Below are positions 54,457 to 63,904 of a stretch of DNA of 64,000 nucleotides, in pieces (positions within the stretch are counted from its first letter, which is position 1; every line of letters starts with the position of its first letter). The stretch spans positions 229,326 through 293,325 of the forward strand of contig NZ_QMIE01000003.1 in NCBI RefSeq assembly GCF_007625075.1. The letters run 5' to 3'. Made by a program: the position numbers and the translations under genes. Origin of the DNA: Oceanidesulfovibrio indonesiensis. Lineage in GTDB: Bacteria > Desulfobacterota > Desulfovibrionia > Desulfovibrionales > Desulfovibrionaceae. Below the pieces are notes generated by a model, which was not told the DNA's origin, made no database searches, and worked only from the letters and a program-made list of their open reading frames with translations.

Positions 54457-55620
54457 TCATGACTCTTTGGGCGAAGATGCGCCGTGGACGCCGGTGAATT
54501 GGGCCAGGCAGAGCGAAACAAGGGAAAGGACCGCAGCGCCGACGAACACCCAGCGGTAATCCGCGAGCCATATGAGACCTCCGACGAACGGAATGACCAC
54601 GGCGGCTATGTGATTGATGGTGAAGCCCACGGCCATGGACGGCGCGATGTCCCCAGGGTCCGCTATCTTCTGAAAATACGTTCGTATGGCGATGGAGAAG
54701 TTGTACAGCAAGTGGTCCGCCACGTACATGGCTCCGGCCAGGATGGCGCTGTCCGTGAATGCGTACACCAGGAACACCGCCACAAGGCCGGCGTACTCCA
54801 CGGTCAGCATCGTGCGCTCGCCGAACCGGGCAACGGAGCGACCGATTGCGGGACCCGCCCACATGAGCACCGCATTGTTGATAAAGAACAGGGCCGTGAC
54901 CCACTGCACTGAGTAACCGAACTTTTGCACGAGCAGAAAGACAGCGAAGGCCGTGAATATCTGCCGCCGCGCGCCGGAGAAGAACGTGAGCGCATAAAAC
55001 AGCCAGTAACGCCTGCGCAGAACCATGGACTTGCGTTGCGGGGCAATGCCTTCCATCTGGGGGTCGAGCCGCAGGCAATACAGGCCGATGACGACAGCCA
55101 CGGCTCCCACAGAGGCGAACATCCAGGAAAAATCCATGAGATCCGCGAGCAGGAAGATAAACGCGCCAACGGCGAGGTTGCACACCGAAGCCACGCCCCG
55201 CAGCCTGCCGAAAACCACGGCCGCCCTGGCCGGACCGAAGTACTGGAGCGTCAGGGACTGATTGAGCGTTTCGGCGCAGTGAAAGCCGATGGACATGACC
55301 GTGGTGGTCAGCAGGACGCCAGTGAACGACGGCATCAACCCCGTGGCCGCCACGCCCACGCCCAGCACGATGGCCGCGTAGGCGGCAAGCCTGTGCTCCC
55401 GGAAGAATATGAGCAGATAGATCACGAGAAGCGCCAGGAATCCCGGCACCTCTCGCACGGACTGGACCACGCCGAACTGGAAGCCGTCCAGCCCGATGGT
55501 GTCCACCGCGAAGTTGTTGATGAGAGTCCGCCAGCCCTGCAGCCCCACCGTCCCCGCCACCGTGAGCAGCAGCAGGTAAAGGTACATGGGCCGGTTGTCG
55601 GCCCCCCGTTCCACGGTCAT
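54457..55620 (-). CDS. Major facilitator superfamily transporter
   Basis: A 387-residue protein with about 12 hydrophobic segments in the two-times-six MFS layout. The loop after TM2 is short and a cytoplasmic mid-loop (LDPQMEGIAPQRKSMVLRRR) separates the halves. The substrate is unknown. Its start codon comes three bases after the AMMECR1 gene stop, so the two are likely co-expressed. Confidence 0.85.
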   Translation of the reverse strand: MTVERGADNRPMYLYLLLLTVAGTVGLQGWRTLINNFAVDTIGLDGFQFGVVQSVREVPGFLALLVIYLLIFFREHRLAAYAAIVLGVGVAATGLMPSFTGVLLTTTVMSIGFHCAETLNQSLTLQYFGPARAAVVFGRLRGVASVCNLAVGAFIFLLADLMDFSWMFASVGAVAVVIGLYCLRLDPQMEGIAPQRKSMVLRRRYWLFYALTFFSGARRQIFTAFAVFLLVQKFGYSVQWVTALFFINNAVLMWAGPAIGRSVARFGERTMLTVEYAGLVAVFLVYAFTDSAILAGAMYVADHLLYNFSIAIRTYFQKIADPGDIAPSMAVGFTINHIAAVVIPFVGGLIWLADYRWVFVGAAVLSLVSLCLAQFTGVHGASSPKES

Positions 55621-55623
55621 GCA

Positions 55624-56190
55624 TCAATCGCCGAATATGGCCGCCTCGAACCAGAAAATCCGGGTCTGCGGGTCTTTCCAGCAGTCGGCGCGCATGCCCG
55701 CCTTACCGCAGGTCTGCGCCAGAAACTGCTCGCGGTCCCAGCCCCATTCCACCGGCACCTGCGGCAGCAGCAGGCCCTGATGCGGTCCATGCTGCATGAG
55801 CAGCCCGTGGCGGCCCACTTCCACCTGCATTGGATCGGGACATTGCGTGAGCGGGCTGAGCACGGAGATCTCCACGGAGAGCCTGTCGTACTCCTCTTCC
55901 GAAAGCGATGGGAATCGCGGGTCCTCGAACGCGGCGGAACGGGCCATTGCGTATACTGTCTTGTTGAGAGGCTCGTCGCCCATTATGTGGCCGATGCAGC
56001 CGCGCAGGCGGCCCCCCGTCTTCAGGGTGACGAACGCCCCGAACTTCTCGGTCAACCGCGGAGTAGGCGGCTCGGGCAGCCCCTCGCCCTCCTCCATCCC
56101 CAGATCACGGCGGATGGACAGCCGCACGATATCCAACAGGTATTGCTTTTCGGGCCCGGTCAGGTCGAAAGCAAAGCGATCGGCAGCCAT
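55624..56190 (-). CDS. amrA: AMMECR1-domain protein (AmmeMemoRadiSam system protein A)
   Basis: A 188-residue AMMECR1 protein, recognised by the hallmark motif LRGCIGHIMG together with KFGAFVTLKTGG, ARSAAFEDPRFPSLSEEE and LSVEISVLSPL. The family has no proven biochemical function but co-occurs with MEMO1 and a radical SAM enzyme; the MEMO1 member is at 22745-23566. ATG 56190 follows AAGGAG. Here it is paired with an MFS transporter rather than with its usual partners. Confidence 0.92.
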   Translation of the reverse strand: MAADRFAFDLTGPEKQYLLDIVRLSIRRDLGMEEGEGLPEPPTPRLTEKFGAFVTLKTGGRLRGCIGHIMGDEPLNKTVYAMARSAAFEDPRFPSLSEEEYDRLSVEISVLSPLTQCPDPMQVEVGRHGLLMQHGPHQGLLLPQVPVEWGWDREQFLAQTCGKAGMRADCWKDPQTRIFWFEAAIFGD

Positions 56191-56379
56191 GCAACACTCC
56201 TTGCCGGCGAAGGATTCGTAATTCGTAACTAAGCGCGGCCACGCGGCGTCGCGTCTCTTCGCCACAGGAGCAACGCAACAGCCCCCGCGTGCGCGAAATC
56301 CTGCCAGGGAAAGCGGCGACTCGCGTCGCCGAGTCCAGCAAGGCCCCACCCTACCACAGGCATTGGGTTAACAGAACAC

Positions 56380-57060
56380 TCAGGAGGCGAAAGCTTTTTC
56401 GAGAGGCGGATTCACCAGAAACGGTCCCACGCCGTCTGTATCGCAGACCGGCTCTTCGGCGCCGGCGATGTGCACATGCCGGCCGTCCAGGCTGATGCGG
56501 CCATCGGCCAGCCACGCCAGCGCCTGCGGATAGATACGATGCTCCAGCCGCAGAATTTGCCCAGCCAGTGTATCGCCGTCCACACCCGGAGCAACCGGCG
56601 TAGCCGCCTGAATGATCACGGGTCCATGGTCCATTTTCTCGTCCACAAAATGGACCGTGCAACCAGCCAGGCGTACGCCAAAGTCCGCGGCGTCCCGCTG
56701 GCCGTGCGTTCCCGGAAAGCTGGGCAGCAAGGCCGGGTGGATATTGATGACGCGCATGGGAAAAGCGTTCAGAAAGACCGGCGTGAGCATGCGCATGAAG
56801 CCGGCCAGGGCAATTGTGTCCGCGCCGTGATCCTTGAGCACCTGAACCATGGCGGCGTCGAACTGCTCGCGGTCCGAGTATTCCGTATGCCGGATCACGG
56901 CCGTTGGAATGCCATGGCTGCTGGCGCGGGTCAGCCCGTAGGCGTCCTCCTTGTTGGAGAACACCACGGCGATCTCGGCGTTGATATGGCCGGCCTCCAC
57001 GTGATCGATGATGGACTGGAGGTTGGACCCGGACCCGGAAACGAGCACTGCGAGCTTCAT
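56380..57060 (-). CDS. purN: Phosphoribosylglycinamide formyltransferase PurN
   Basis: The 226-residue folate-dependent enzyme formylates GAR in purine synthesis. The catalytic Asn and His are in NIHPALLPSFPG and the Asp in HFVDEKMDHGPVI; the N-terminal GSGSNLQSIIDH binds the phosphoribosyl group. It is the last gene of the valS-cobA/hemD-purN series, 15 bases after the preceding stop. The C-terminal 20 residues extend past the usual end. Confidence 0.95.
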   Translation of the reverse strand: MKLAVLVSGSGSNLQSIIDHVEAGHINAEIAVVFSNKEDAYGLTRASSHGIPTAVIRHTEYSDREQFDAAMVQVLKDHGADTIALAGFMRMLTPVFLNAFPMRVINIHPALLPSFPGTHGQRDAADFGVRLAGCTVHFVDEKMDHGPVIIQAATPVAPGVDGDTLAGQILRLEHRIYPQALAWLADGRISLDGRHVHIAGAEEPVCDTDGVGPFLVNPPLEKAFAS

Positions 57061-57075
57061 GTGGATTCCAATATC

Positions 57076-58593
57076 TTATTGCTTGGGGGCCAGGGCTTCG
57101 GCCACTGCATCCACCAGCGCCGGAATGGTATAGTCCTCGGGCTGGATGTCCGGCGTAAACCCGTAGCTTTCCAGCGTCTTGGCCGTCACCGGGCCGATGC
57201 ATGCGAGCTTCACTGTACCGGTGTATTTCTTCAGCACCTCGGGTTTCACAAGGCTGAAGAAGTTGTCCACCGTGCTGCTGGAAGCGAAGGTGATGCAGTG
57301 GATTTCTCCGGCCTCCATGGCCTCCGCGATTTCCTCGGGACCGCTCTCGGCCAGCACAGTCTCGTACACGGACAGAATCTCCACATCCGCGCCAGCCTTG
57401 CGCAGCTCGTCCGGCAGCACCTCGCGCGCTTCCTTGGCGCGGGGAATCAGAATCTTCTTGCCGCCGGCGCCGCGTTCCAGCAGCCCTTCCACCACGGACT
57501 CGGCCACGTATTTTTCGGGCACGAAATCCGCGATGACGCCATACTCTTCCAGCGCCTCGGCCGTTGCAGGGCCGATGGCCGCGACCTTGAGCCCGCCCAG
57601 AGCCCGGGTGTCCTTGTCCATGGCGTTGAGCTCGGCAAAGAAGTGCCACACGCCGTTTACGGAGGTGAACACGAGCCAGTCGTACTCCGGCAGCTTTTCG
57701 ATGGCCGCCACCACGTGAGTCATGTCGGCCAGGGGTTCGATGGCGATGGTGGGAAACTCGTACACGCAGGCCCCCAGCTCGGCCAGATCCTCGGCAATGG
57801 AGCTGGCCTGATGCCGCGCCCGGGTGACCACCACGCCCTTGCCCAGCAGCGGCTTGCGCTCGAAGGTGTTCAGTGTGTCGCGCAGCTGAACCACCTCGCC
57901 CACCACGATGAGCGACGGCGCTTTGAATCCATGGGTTCTGGCGTCCTCGGCCACCGTCTCCAGCGTGCTCACCAGGGAGCGGTGCCTGCAGGTGGTGCCC
58001 CAGTGGACCAGGGCCACCGGCATGTCGGAGCGCATGCCCGCCGCGATGAGGTTCTTGGAGATCATGGGCAGGTTCTTCATTCCCATGAAAAACACCAGGG
58101 TGGACGCGGATTTTGCCAGCGCATCCCAGTGGATGGAGCTTTCGGCCTTGGTGGGATCCTCGTGGCCGGTGATGAAGCTGACGGACGAGGCGTATTTGCG
58201 GTGGGTGATCGGGATGCCCGCGTAGGCCGGACCGGCCACTGCCGAGGTCACGCCGGGCACGACTTCGAAATCAACGCCCGCTTCCAGCAGCTCCTCGGCT
58301 TCCTCGGCGCCACGGCCGAAGACGTAGGGATCGCCGCCTTTGAGCCGGGCCACGATCTTGCCTTCCCTGGCCTTCTGCACCAGCAGATCGTTGATCTTGT
58401 CCTGCGGCAGGGTGTGGTCCCCGCCCTTCTTGCCCACGTACAGAATTTCCGCGTCCGGGCGGCAGAGATCCAACAGTTTCGGGCTCGCCAGATAGTCGTA
58501 GACCACCACGTCGGCCGTGGCGAGTACGTCTTCCGCCTTGCGGGTCAAGAGGCCGGGGTCGCCCGGGCCTGCGCCCAAGAGGTAGACTTTCAT
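57076..58593 (-). CDS. cobA-hemD: Uroporphyrinogen-III C-methyltransferase / uroporphyrinogen-III synthase fusion
   Basis: A 505-residue bifunctional protein. Residues 1-240 are a SUMT domain (YLLGAGPGDPGLLTRKAED, ARLKGGDPYVFGRGAEEAE, VVPGVTSAVAGPAYAGIPIT). Residues about 250-500 are HemD-like (VVVTRARHQASSIAEDLAELG, DWLVFTSVNGVWHFF, CIGPVTAKTLESYG). Together they cyclise hydroxymethylbilane and methylate the product to precorrin-2 for sirohaem, cobalamin or haem d1. The fusion is common in sulfate reducers. It lies ten bases after valS; hemC is at 20669. Confidence 0.95.
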   Translation of the reverse strand: MKVYLLGAGPGDPGLLTRKAEDVLATADVVVYDYLASPKLLDLCRPDAEILYVGKKGGDHTLPQDKINDLLVQKAREGKIVARLKGGDPYVFGRGAEEAEELLEAGVDFEVVPGVTSAVAGPAYAGIPITHRKYASSVSFITGHEDPTKAESSIHWDALAKSASTLVFFMGMKNLPMISKNLIAAGMRSDMPVALVHWGTTCRHRSLVSTLETVAEDARTHGFKAPSLIVVGEVVQLRDTLNTFERKPLLGKGVVVTRARHQASSIAEDLAELGACVYEFPTIAIEPLADMTHVVAAIEKLPEYDWLVFTSVNGVWHFFAELNAMDKDTRALGGLKVAAIGPATAEALEEYGVIADFVPEKYVAESVVEGLLERGAGGKKILIPRAKEAREVLPDELRKAGADVEILSVYETVLAESGPEEIAEAMEAGEIHCITFASSSTVDNFFSLVKPEVLKKYTGTVKLACIGPVTAKTLESYGFTPDIQPEDYTIPALVDAVAEALAPKQ

Positions 58594-58603
58594 CGGTATC
58601 TTC

Positions 58604-61294
58604 CTATTCCTGGCTGGCGGCGGCGAGCCGCTCCTTGAGGTCCATGAGTTTGTCGCGTTTGTCGGAGAGGGCGTCGACCTTCTCTTTTTCCTTGGCGACG
58701 ACTTCGGCCGGGGCCTTGGAAACAAAACCCTCGTTGGCGAGCTTCTTGGTGCCTACGGCGAGTTCTTTTTCGATCTTGCCAAGCTCTTTGTCCAGCCGAG
58801 CCAGCTCGTCTTCGAAGTCGATTGCTCCGGCCAGCGGCACGTAGCACTCCGAGCCCTGGACTACGGCCGAGGCCACGGCCGTGGGCGGCGTTGCGTCCGC
58901 GTCTACGGTCAGGGACTCGAGCTTGGCCAGGGTGGTGATCATGCCGCGGTTCTCTTCCAGAATCCTGGCGGCGTCCGTTTCGGCCGGACGAACGATGAGC
59001 GCCAACTCCTTGGAGGGGGCAATGTTCAGTTCGCCGCGGATGTTGCGCACAGCCACAACTGTCTCCTGCACCAGCACCATGGCCTTCTGCGCCGCCTCGT
59101 TTGCGGCTGCGGGGCGCGGCGCGGGGTACAGGGCGCGGGAGATGTCGTCGCCGGCAGTGTCCGGCAGCACGGACCATATCTCAGCGGTGACGAACGGCAT
59201 GATGGGATGGAGCAGCACGAGGACCTCGGTAAAAGCGGTCCAGACGGCGACTTGTGCGCCTTCGCGGGCGGCTTCGTCCTCCCCGTTGAACTCGGGCTTG
59301 AGCATCTCCAGATACCAGTCGCAGAACTCGTGCCAGATGAACTGGTACAGGGCCTGGGCCGCATCGTTGAAACGGTAGTCTTCCAGAGACCTGCCGACCT
59401 CATCCTTGACCTGCTCCAGCCGGTGGAAGATCCACTGATGGTGCACGCCCGGAGTCTTCTCCACCTCGCGGGACGCCGCATCAACGGGCATGGACTCGGG
59501 CAGGTTCATCATCACGAACCGCGCAGCGTTCCATATCTTGTTCACGAAGTGGCGGTAGCCTTCGATGCGCTCCTCGGCCAGCTTGATGTCCCGGCCCATG
59601 GCCGCGAAGGCAGTGAGGGTGAAACGCAGGGAGTCGCAGCCGTACTTGTCGATCATGATCAGCGGGTCGATGACGTTGCCTACGGACTTGGACATCTTCT
59701 TGCCTTCGGCGTCGCGCACCAGAGCGTGGATGTAGACGTCGGCGAACGGCGGCTTGCCCATGAAGTGGATGCCCATCATCATCATGCGGGCGACCCAGAA
59801 AAACAGGATATCGAAGGCGGTGACGAGCACGGACGTGGGATAGAACGTCTCCAGGTCCTTGGTCTTCTCAGGCCAGCCCATGGTGGAAAACGGCCACAGC
59901 GCCGAGGAGAACCAGGTATCCAGCACGTCTTCGTCCTGAACCAGCTTTCCGGAGCCGCATTCGGGGCAGACCGTGGGGTCCTCGCGCGAGACGATCAACT
60001 TGCCGCAGGATTCGCAGGTCCATGCAGGAATCCGGTGGCCCCACCACAGCTGGCGGGAGATACACCAGTCGCGGATGTTGTCCAGCCAGTTGTTGTAGAC
60101 CTTGACCCACTGCTCGGGAAGGATGCGCGTTTCCCCTTCGGACACGGCGTCGCGCGCCTTCGCGGCCAGGGGGCCGACCTTGACGAACCACTGCGTGGAG
60201 ACGTGGGGCTCGATGACGGACTTGCAGCGGTAGCAGTGGCCCACGTTGTGGTCGTAGTCCTTGACTTCCACGAGAAACCCGCGGGCCTTGAGTTCGGCCA
60301 CAACCTTCTTGCGCGCTTCCCTGGTGGTCATGCCGGCGAACTCCGGCCCGGCAGCCTCGCTCATGACGCCCCGGGAATCGATGACCTGGAGAGATTCGAG
60401 CTCGTGCTTGCGGCCGATCTCGAAGTCGTTGGGATCATGAGCCGGGGTGATCTTGAGGCAGCCCGTGCCGAACTCCATATCCACGTAGGAATCGCCGATG
60501 ACCGGGATGGTGCGGCCCGTGAGCGGCAGATCAACGTCCATGCCGATGGCGTCACTGTATCGCTCATCTTCCGGGTTCACGGCCACGGCCGTGTCGCCCA
60601 GCATGGTTTCGGGCCGCGTGGTTGCGACAACCAGATCCGGCAGCCGGTCCCCGGCTCCGCCCCTGGCGGCGTAGGGGTAGCGGATGAGGTACAGCTTGCC
60701 GGCCTTGGCCGCGTACTCTACTTCGTCGTCGGCCAGAGCGGTGTGGCAGCGGTTGCACCAATTGATGATGTAATCGCCCTTGTAGATGAGCCCTTCGTCA
60801 TGGAGCTGGACGAACACCTCGCGCACGGCCTTGGACAGAAGCTCGTCGTAAGTGAAGCGCTCGCGGGTCCAGTCCACGGAGGCGCCGAGCCGGCGGATCT
60901 GATTGAGGATCTTGCCCCCGTACTCTTCCTTCCATTGCCAGACCCGCTCCACGAATTGCTCGCGGCCCAGGTCCTCGCGGGACAGACCCTCCGCGGCGAG
61001 CTGGCGTTCCACCACGTTCTGCGTGGCGATGCCGGCGTGATCCATGCCCGGCACCCAGAGAACGTTTTTACCTTTTTGCCTGTTGAAGCGACACAGAATG
61101 TCCTGCAAAGTCATGTTCAGGGCGTGGCCCATATGCAGGGTGCCCGTCACGTTGGGCGGGGGAATGACGATGGAGTAGGATTCGCGGTCCGGATCGGCGT
61201 CCGGGGTGAACGCGCGGGTCTCCTCCCAATGCTGGTTCCATCGTTTTTCGACATCCGCGGGCTCGTAGCCCTTGGGCAGGGTTTTTTCCGACAT
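58604..61294 (-). CDS. valS: Valyl-tRNA synthetase
   Basis: The 896-residue class Ia synthetase has the HIGH motif in PPNVTGTLHMGHALN (about residue 40-55), the KMSKS motif in KKMSKSVGNVIDP (near 531), the editing-domain motif ATTRPETMLGDTAV, and a Zn ribbon (CESCGKLI, CPECGSG). A C-terminal coiled coil (about 830-895) ends the protein. ATG 61294 has GGAGAAG. It is the first gene of the valS-cobA/hemD-purN transcript. Confidence 0.97.
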   Translation of the reverse strand: MSEKTLPKGYEPADVEKRWNQHWEETRAFTPDADPDRESYSIVIPPPNVTGTLHMGHALNMTLQDILCRFNRQKGKNVLWVPGMDHAGIATQNVVERQLAAEGLSREDLGREQFVERVWQWKEEYGGKILNQIRRLGASVDWTRERFTYDELLSKAVREVFVQLHDEGLIYKGDYIINWCNRCHTALADDEVEYAAKAGKLYLIRYPYAARGGAGDRLPDLVVATTRPETMLGDTAVAVNPEDERYSDAIGMDVDLPLTGRTIPVIGDSYVDMEFGTGCLKITPAHDPNDFEIGRKHELESLQVIDSRGVMSEAAGPEFAGMTTREARKKVVAELKARGFLVEVKDYDHNVGHCYRCKSVIEPHVSTQWFVKVGPLAAKARDAVSEGETRILPEQWVKVYNNWLDNIRDWCISRQLWWGHRIPAWTCESCGKLIVSREDPTVCPECGSGKLVQDEDVLDTWFSSALWPFSTMGWPEKTKDLETFYPTSVLVTAFDILFFWVARMMMMGIHFMGKPPFADVYIHALVRDAEGKKMSKSVGNVIDPLIMIDKYGCDSLRFTLTAFAAMGRDIKLAEERIEGYRHFVNKIWNAARFVMMNLPESMPVDAASREVEKTPGVHHQWIFHRLEQVKDEVGRSLEDYRFNDAAQALYQFIWHEFCDWYLEMLKPEFNGEDEAAREGAQVAVWTAFTEVLVLLHPIMPFVTAEIWSVLPDTAGDDISRALYPAPRPAAANEAAQKAMVLVQETVVAVRNIRGELNIAPSKELALIVRPAETDAARILEENRGMITTLAKLESLTVDADATPPTAVASAVVQGSECYVPLAGAIDFEDELARLDKELGKIEKELAVGTKKLANEGFVSKAPAEVVAKEKEKVDALSDKRDKLMDLKERLAAASQE

Positions 61295-61319
61295 GTATCT
61301 TCTCCGGATCGGGAAAATG

Positions 61320-61341
61320 GGGCGCGCGCGTATACGCGCCC
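61320..61341 (-). other. Stem-loop in the valS leader
   Basis: GGGCGCG (61320-61326) and CGCGCCC (61335-61341) form a 7-bp stem with an eight-base loop. On the minus strand it is followed by CATTTTCC, 25 bases before the valS start codon. It could attenuate valS or simply be leader structure; I see no T-box features. Confidence 0.35.
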
Positions 61342-61360
61342 TTTGCAAATCGAGTGTGTA

Positions 61361-61389
61361 TTGCTAGGAAAAACGTTTGCGATCCGCAA
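61361..61389 (-). promoter_or_regulatory. Candidate valS promoter
   Basis: On the minus strand TTGCGG (61384-61389) and TAGCAA (61361-61366) are 17 bases apart, upstream of the stem-loop and valS. Both hexamers are imperfect. Confidence 0.35.
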
Positions 61390-61432
61390 CGACGCGGATC
61401 AGCCGACGATTACTCTCAACCGGGACGACCCG

Positions 61433-62701
61433 ATGGCCGAGTGCTACATTCTCTGGGATGAATCGTACCTTTGGGGTCTGCTCGCATGGCGCGCTGTGGA
61501 TTCCTTCGGGATTCCATACCGGCTGGTCAAGGCGCAAGACATAGCCCAAGGGCTCTTATCAAGCAACCCGCCTGCCGTGCTTCTCGTACCCGGCGGCGTG
61601 GCCAGGCGCAAGGCCGAGCGCCTCGGAAAAGCCGGCATGGCCGAGGTCCGCCAATACATCGAGACCGGCGGCACGTACATCGGTTTTTGCGGCGGCTCCG
61701 GGCTTGGCCTCACGGGCCGTTATGGCCTTGGCATCTGCCCGTGGACGCGCGCCGCCATGCGCGACCGCATGCTCCACCTCATCAGCGGCCATATCCACGT
61801 ATCCCTGAGCAACGGGGCCGGCCTGTGCGACGGAGCCTTTGCCGACTTCCTGCCGGACGACCTGCCGGATGACCCCCTCGTGCCTGTGTGGTGGCCGGCG
61901 CGTTTCGCCAGCGAGCCTGCTCCCGACGTGGGCGTACTCGCCCACTACGAAAAACCGGGCGACGATTTCTGGATTGCCGATCTGCCCGTCGCTTCTCTGC
62001 CCGCCGGCACCTTCCGCGACTGGGAACAGGTTTACGGCCTCAAACTCAGGCCGGACTTCATCCGCGGCCAGCCGTGCATCGTGGCAGGCAATTTCGGCAA
62101 GGGTCGCTACGTGCTGAGCTACGCCCACCTGGAAACCCCGGCGTCGCCCCAGGCCAACGCCTGGCTCGCGCACATCTTGGGCTCTCTCACGGACCAGACA
62201 CCCGTCGTCAGGGAAGTTCCGGCCTGGAGCCTCTGCACCATGGAAGCCCAATGGAGGCATCCGTTGCTGGAGCAGGCAGGCGCAGTGATGAAGGAGATTC
62301 TCGGCCTGGGCCGTGATCATTTCCTGCTCTTCGACCGCAACGACTGGCTCCTGGGCTGGCGCGCGGGCATTCCAGGCTCGCACCTCAACCACCTGTGCGC
62401 CATGCTGCAGCAGTGCCGCGCGCTGGACCCCACGGACGAAGCCATGGCCGCTCTGGAGAAAGAGGCCGCGCGCTTCGAACGTACAATTACTGAGTTCCGT
62501 GAAGAAACCTCCTCCTACCTGCTGGCGGAACGGCTCGCCATGACGCTTTCGCGCACCTACCCGGACGCCGTGTCCCAACGCGCTTTGCAGGAACGGCGCG
62601 AGGCCATTTTCGGCCAGGCCATGGAGCAAGGCGGTTTGTACGCAGAGCTGCTGGAGATACTGGACCAGGTGCTCTGGCGGCAGATCCGTACAGGGAGCTG
62701 A
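61433..62701 (+). CDS. Glutamine-amidotransferase-like protein (BPL-N type)
   Basis: A 422-residue protein. The N-terminal half (about 1-205) resembles the class I glutamine-amidotransferase-like domain found at the N terminus of some biotin protein ligases: LLVPGGVARRKAERLG, then the nucleophile elbow YIGFCGGSGLGLTG with Cys86. The C-terminal half (about 210-420) is helical and unassigned. No biotin ligase catalytic domain is attached. ATG 61433 is the first good ATG; TTG 61361 would extend it. It overlaps the next gene (TGATG), suggesting a functional pair. Confidence 0.65.
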   Translation: MAECYILWDESYLWGLLAWRAVDSFGIPYRLVKAQDIAQGLLSSNPPAVLLVPGGVARRKAERLGKAGMAEVRQYIETGGTYIGFCGGSGLGLTGRYGLGICPWTRAAMRDRMLHLISGHIHVSLSNGAGLCDGAFADFLPDDLPDDPLVPVWWPARFASEPAPDVGVLAHYEKPGDDFWIADLPVASLPAGTFRDWEQVYGLKLRPDFIRGQPCIVAGNFGKGRYVLSYAHLETPASPQANAWLAHILGSLTDQTPVVREVPAWSLCTMEAQWRHPLLEQAGAVMKEILGLGRDHFLLFDRNDWLLGWRAGIPGSHLNHLCAMLQQCRALDPTDEAMAALEKEAARFERTITEFREETSSYLLAERLAMTLSRTYPDAVSQRALQERREAIFGQAMEQGGLYAELLEILDQVLWRQIRTGS

Positions 62702-63819
62702 TGCGCCGCCGCTTTTTTCTTGAACAGAACATGGACGCAACACACGAACCTACCCTGCTTCCGCTGGACGTGCCCTTTCTTCCGGACGCGGACTACTGTC
62801 GGCTGGTGCGCAATTTGGGCGATCGCATCGCCTCGGTGCACTTCAGCCTGTTCGAGCCATCCATACCGGACGCGCGGCACGCAGGCGACCGGCTCTCCGT
62901 GGACGCGCTTCTCGGCTGGCTCGCCTCTTTGCCCGGCGTACGCCGGCTTGCTCTGCTCAACAGCCGCTTCCACGCGCCTGAAAGCTACAGCCCCGAGACT
63001 CTGGCAGAACTCGTCTCCCGCCTGAAGCGCCTTGCCGGCGCCGGTGTGCTGGACGGCATCGTCTATGCCGATGTCTACCTGCTCTTCGCCCTGGCCGAGG
63101 CCGATCCGGAGCTGTGCGCCCGGCTGGAGGCCGTACCCAGCGTGAACGCCTGCTTAGATGCCGCGGACAAGGCATTCTCACATTTCGACGCCATCAGGGC
63201 ATCCGGATTCCGCCAGCCGGGACGGCTCGTGCTGGACCGCTCCCTGAACCGCCGACTGCCGGAACTGCGGCGCACCGTCGCCGCACTGCGCCAGGCCCGG
63301 CCCCGGCTCTCCATCGTGCTCATGGCCAACGAAGGCTGTTTGTACCAGTGTCCGTTCAAGCCGGCCCACGACGCGCACATGGCCCACGCCCGACTGGATT
63401 CCGAAAACGCCCCGTCCGGCGACGGATTTTCGCGCAACGTCCGCCTCGGCTGCCAGCGCATGTTCCACGCCGATCCGGGACGCCTGCTCGCCTCCCCTTT
63501 CATCCGGCCGGAGGACCAATCCGCCTACGCGGGTCTTGCGGACGTGCTCAAGCTCTGCGGCCGCAGCCGGGGTCCGGGAGTGATGCGGCGCATTGTGGAG
63601 GCTTACGCCCGCGGCTCTTTTGCCGGCAACCTCCTGCTGCTCATGGACTCCATGGAGCCCCTGGCCGGTGTGATGCGCCTGCCCAACGAGGACATTCCCG
63701 CGGACTTTCTGCGCCGCGTGACCACCTGCGTCAAAAACTGCACGGACTGCGGCTGGTGCGGCGATCTGGCTGAAAGCCTGCTCACCCATACGAAACCCGG
63801 TATCCCTTCTATGGATTAA
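62701..63819 (+). CDS. Peptidase U32-like protein with Cys-rich motifs
   Basis: A 372-residue protein. It contains [20 protein letters not shown] and later LGCQRMF, then [20 protein letters not shown] and [10 protein letters not shown], a pattern like U32 peptidase-related TIM-barrel proteins that carry a 4Fe-4S cluster (UbiU/UbiV and relatives). The C terminus adds [17 protein letters not shown], a second potential cluster site. No specific reaction can be given. Its ATG overlaps the stop of the amidotransferase-like gene by one base; the ATG at 62731 is an alternative start. Confidence 0.6.
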   Translation: MRRRFFLEQNMDATHEPTLLPLDVPFLPDADYCRLVRNLGDRIASVHFSLFEPSIPDARHAGDRLSVDALLGWLASLPGVRRLALLNSRFHAPESYSPETLAELVSRLKRLAGAGVLDGIVYADVYLLFALAEADPELCARLEAVPSVNACLDAADKAFSHFDAIRASGFRQPGRLVLDRSLNRRLPELRRTVAALRQARPRLSIVLMANEGCLYQCPFKPAHDAHMAHARLDSENAPSGDGFSRNVRLGCQRMFHADPGRLLASPFIRPEDQSAYAGLADVLKLCGRSRGPGVMRRIVEAYARGSFAGNLLLLMDSMEPLAGVMRLPNEDIPADFLRRVTTCVKNCTDCGWCGDLAESLLTHTKPGIPSMD

Positions 63820-63869
63820 CGACCCGGATATTTCTCCCCCGAATTACCCATGCCAATCGCGGTTCTGCT

Positions 63870-63898
63870 TTGCCAACCCGGCCGAATCCACGTATCCT
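63870..63898 (+). promoter_or_regulatory. Sigma-70-type promoter for tgt
   Basis: TTGCCA (63870-63875) and TATCCT (63893-63898) are exactly 17 bases apart. The expected transcription start falls at or next to the A of the tgt start codon, which would give a leaderless or nearly leaderless mRNA. Confidence 0.5.
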
Positions 63899-63904
63899 GG
63901 CCGG

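Noticed and set aside
59207-61432. A long plus-strand open frame running through the whole valS gene into the amidotransferase-like gene.
   Set aside because: It is antisense to an unmistakable valS with intact catalytic motifs; GC-rich codon structure leaves antisense frames open. Only the part from 61433 has its own character.
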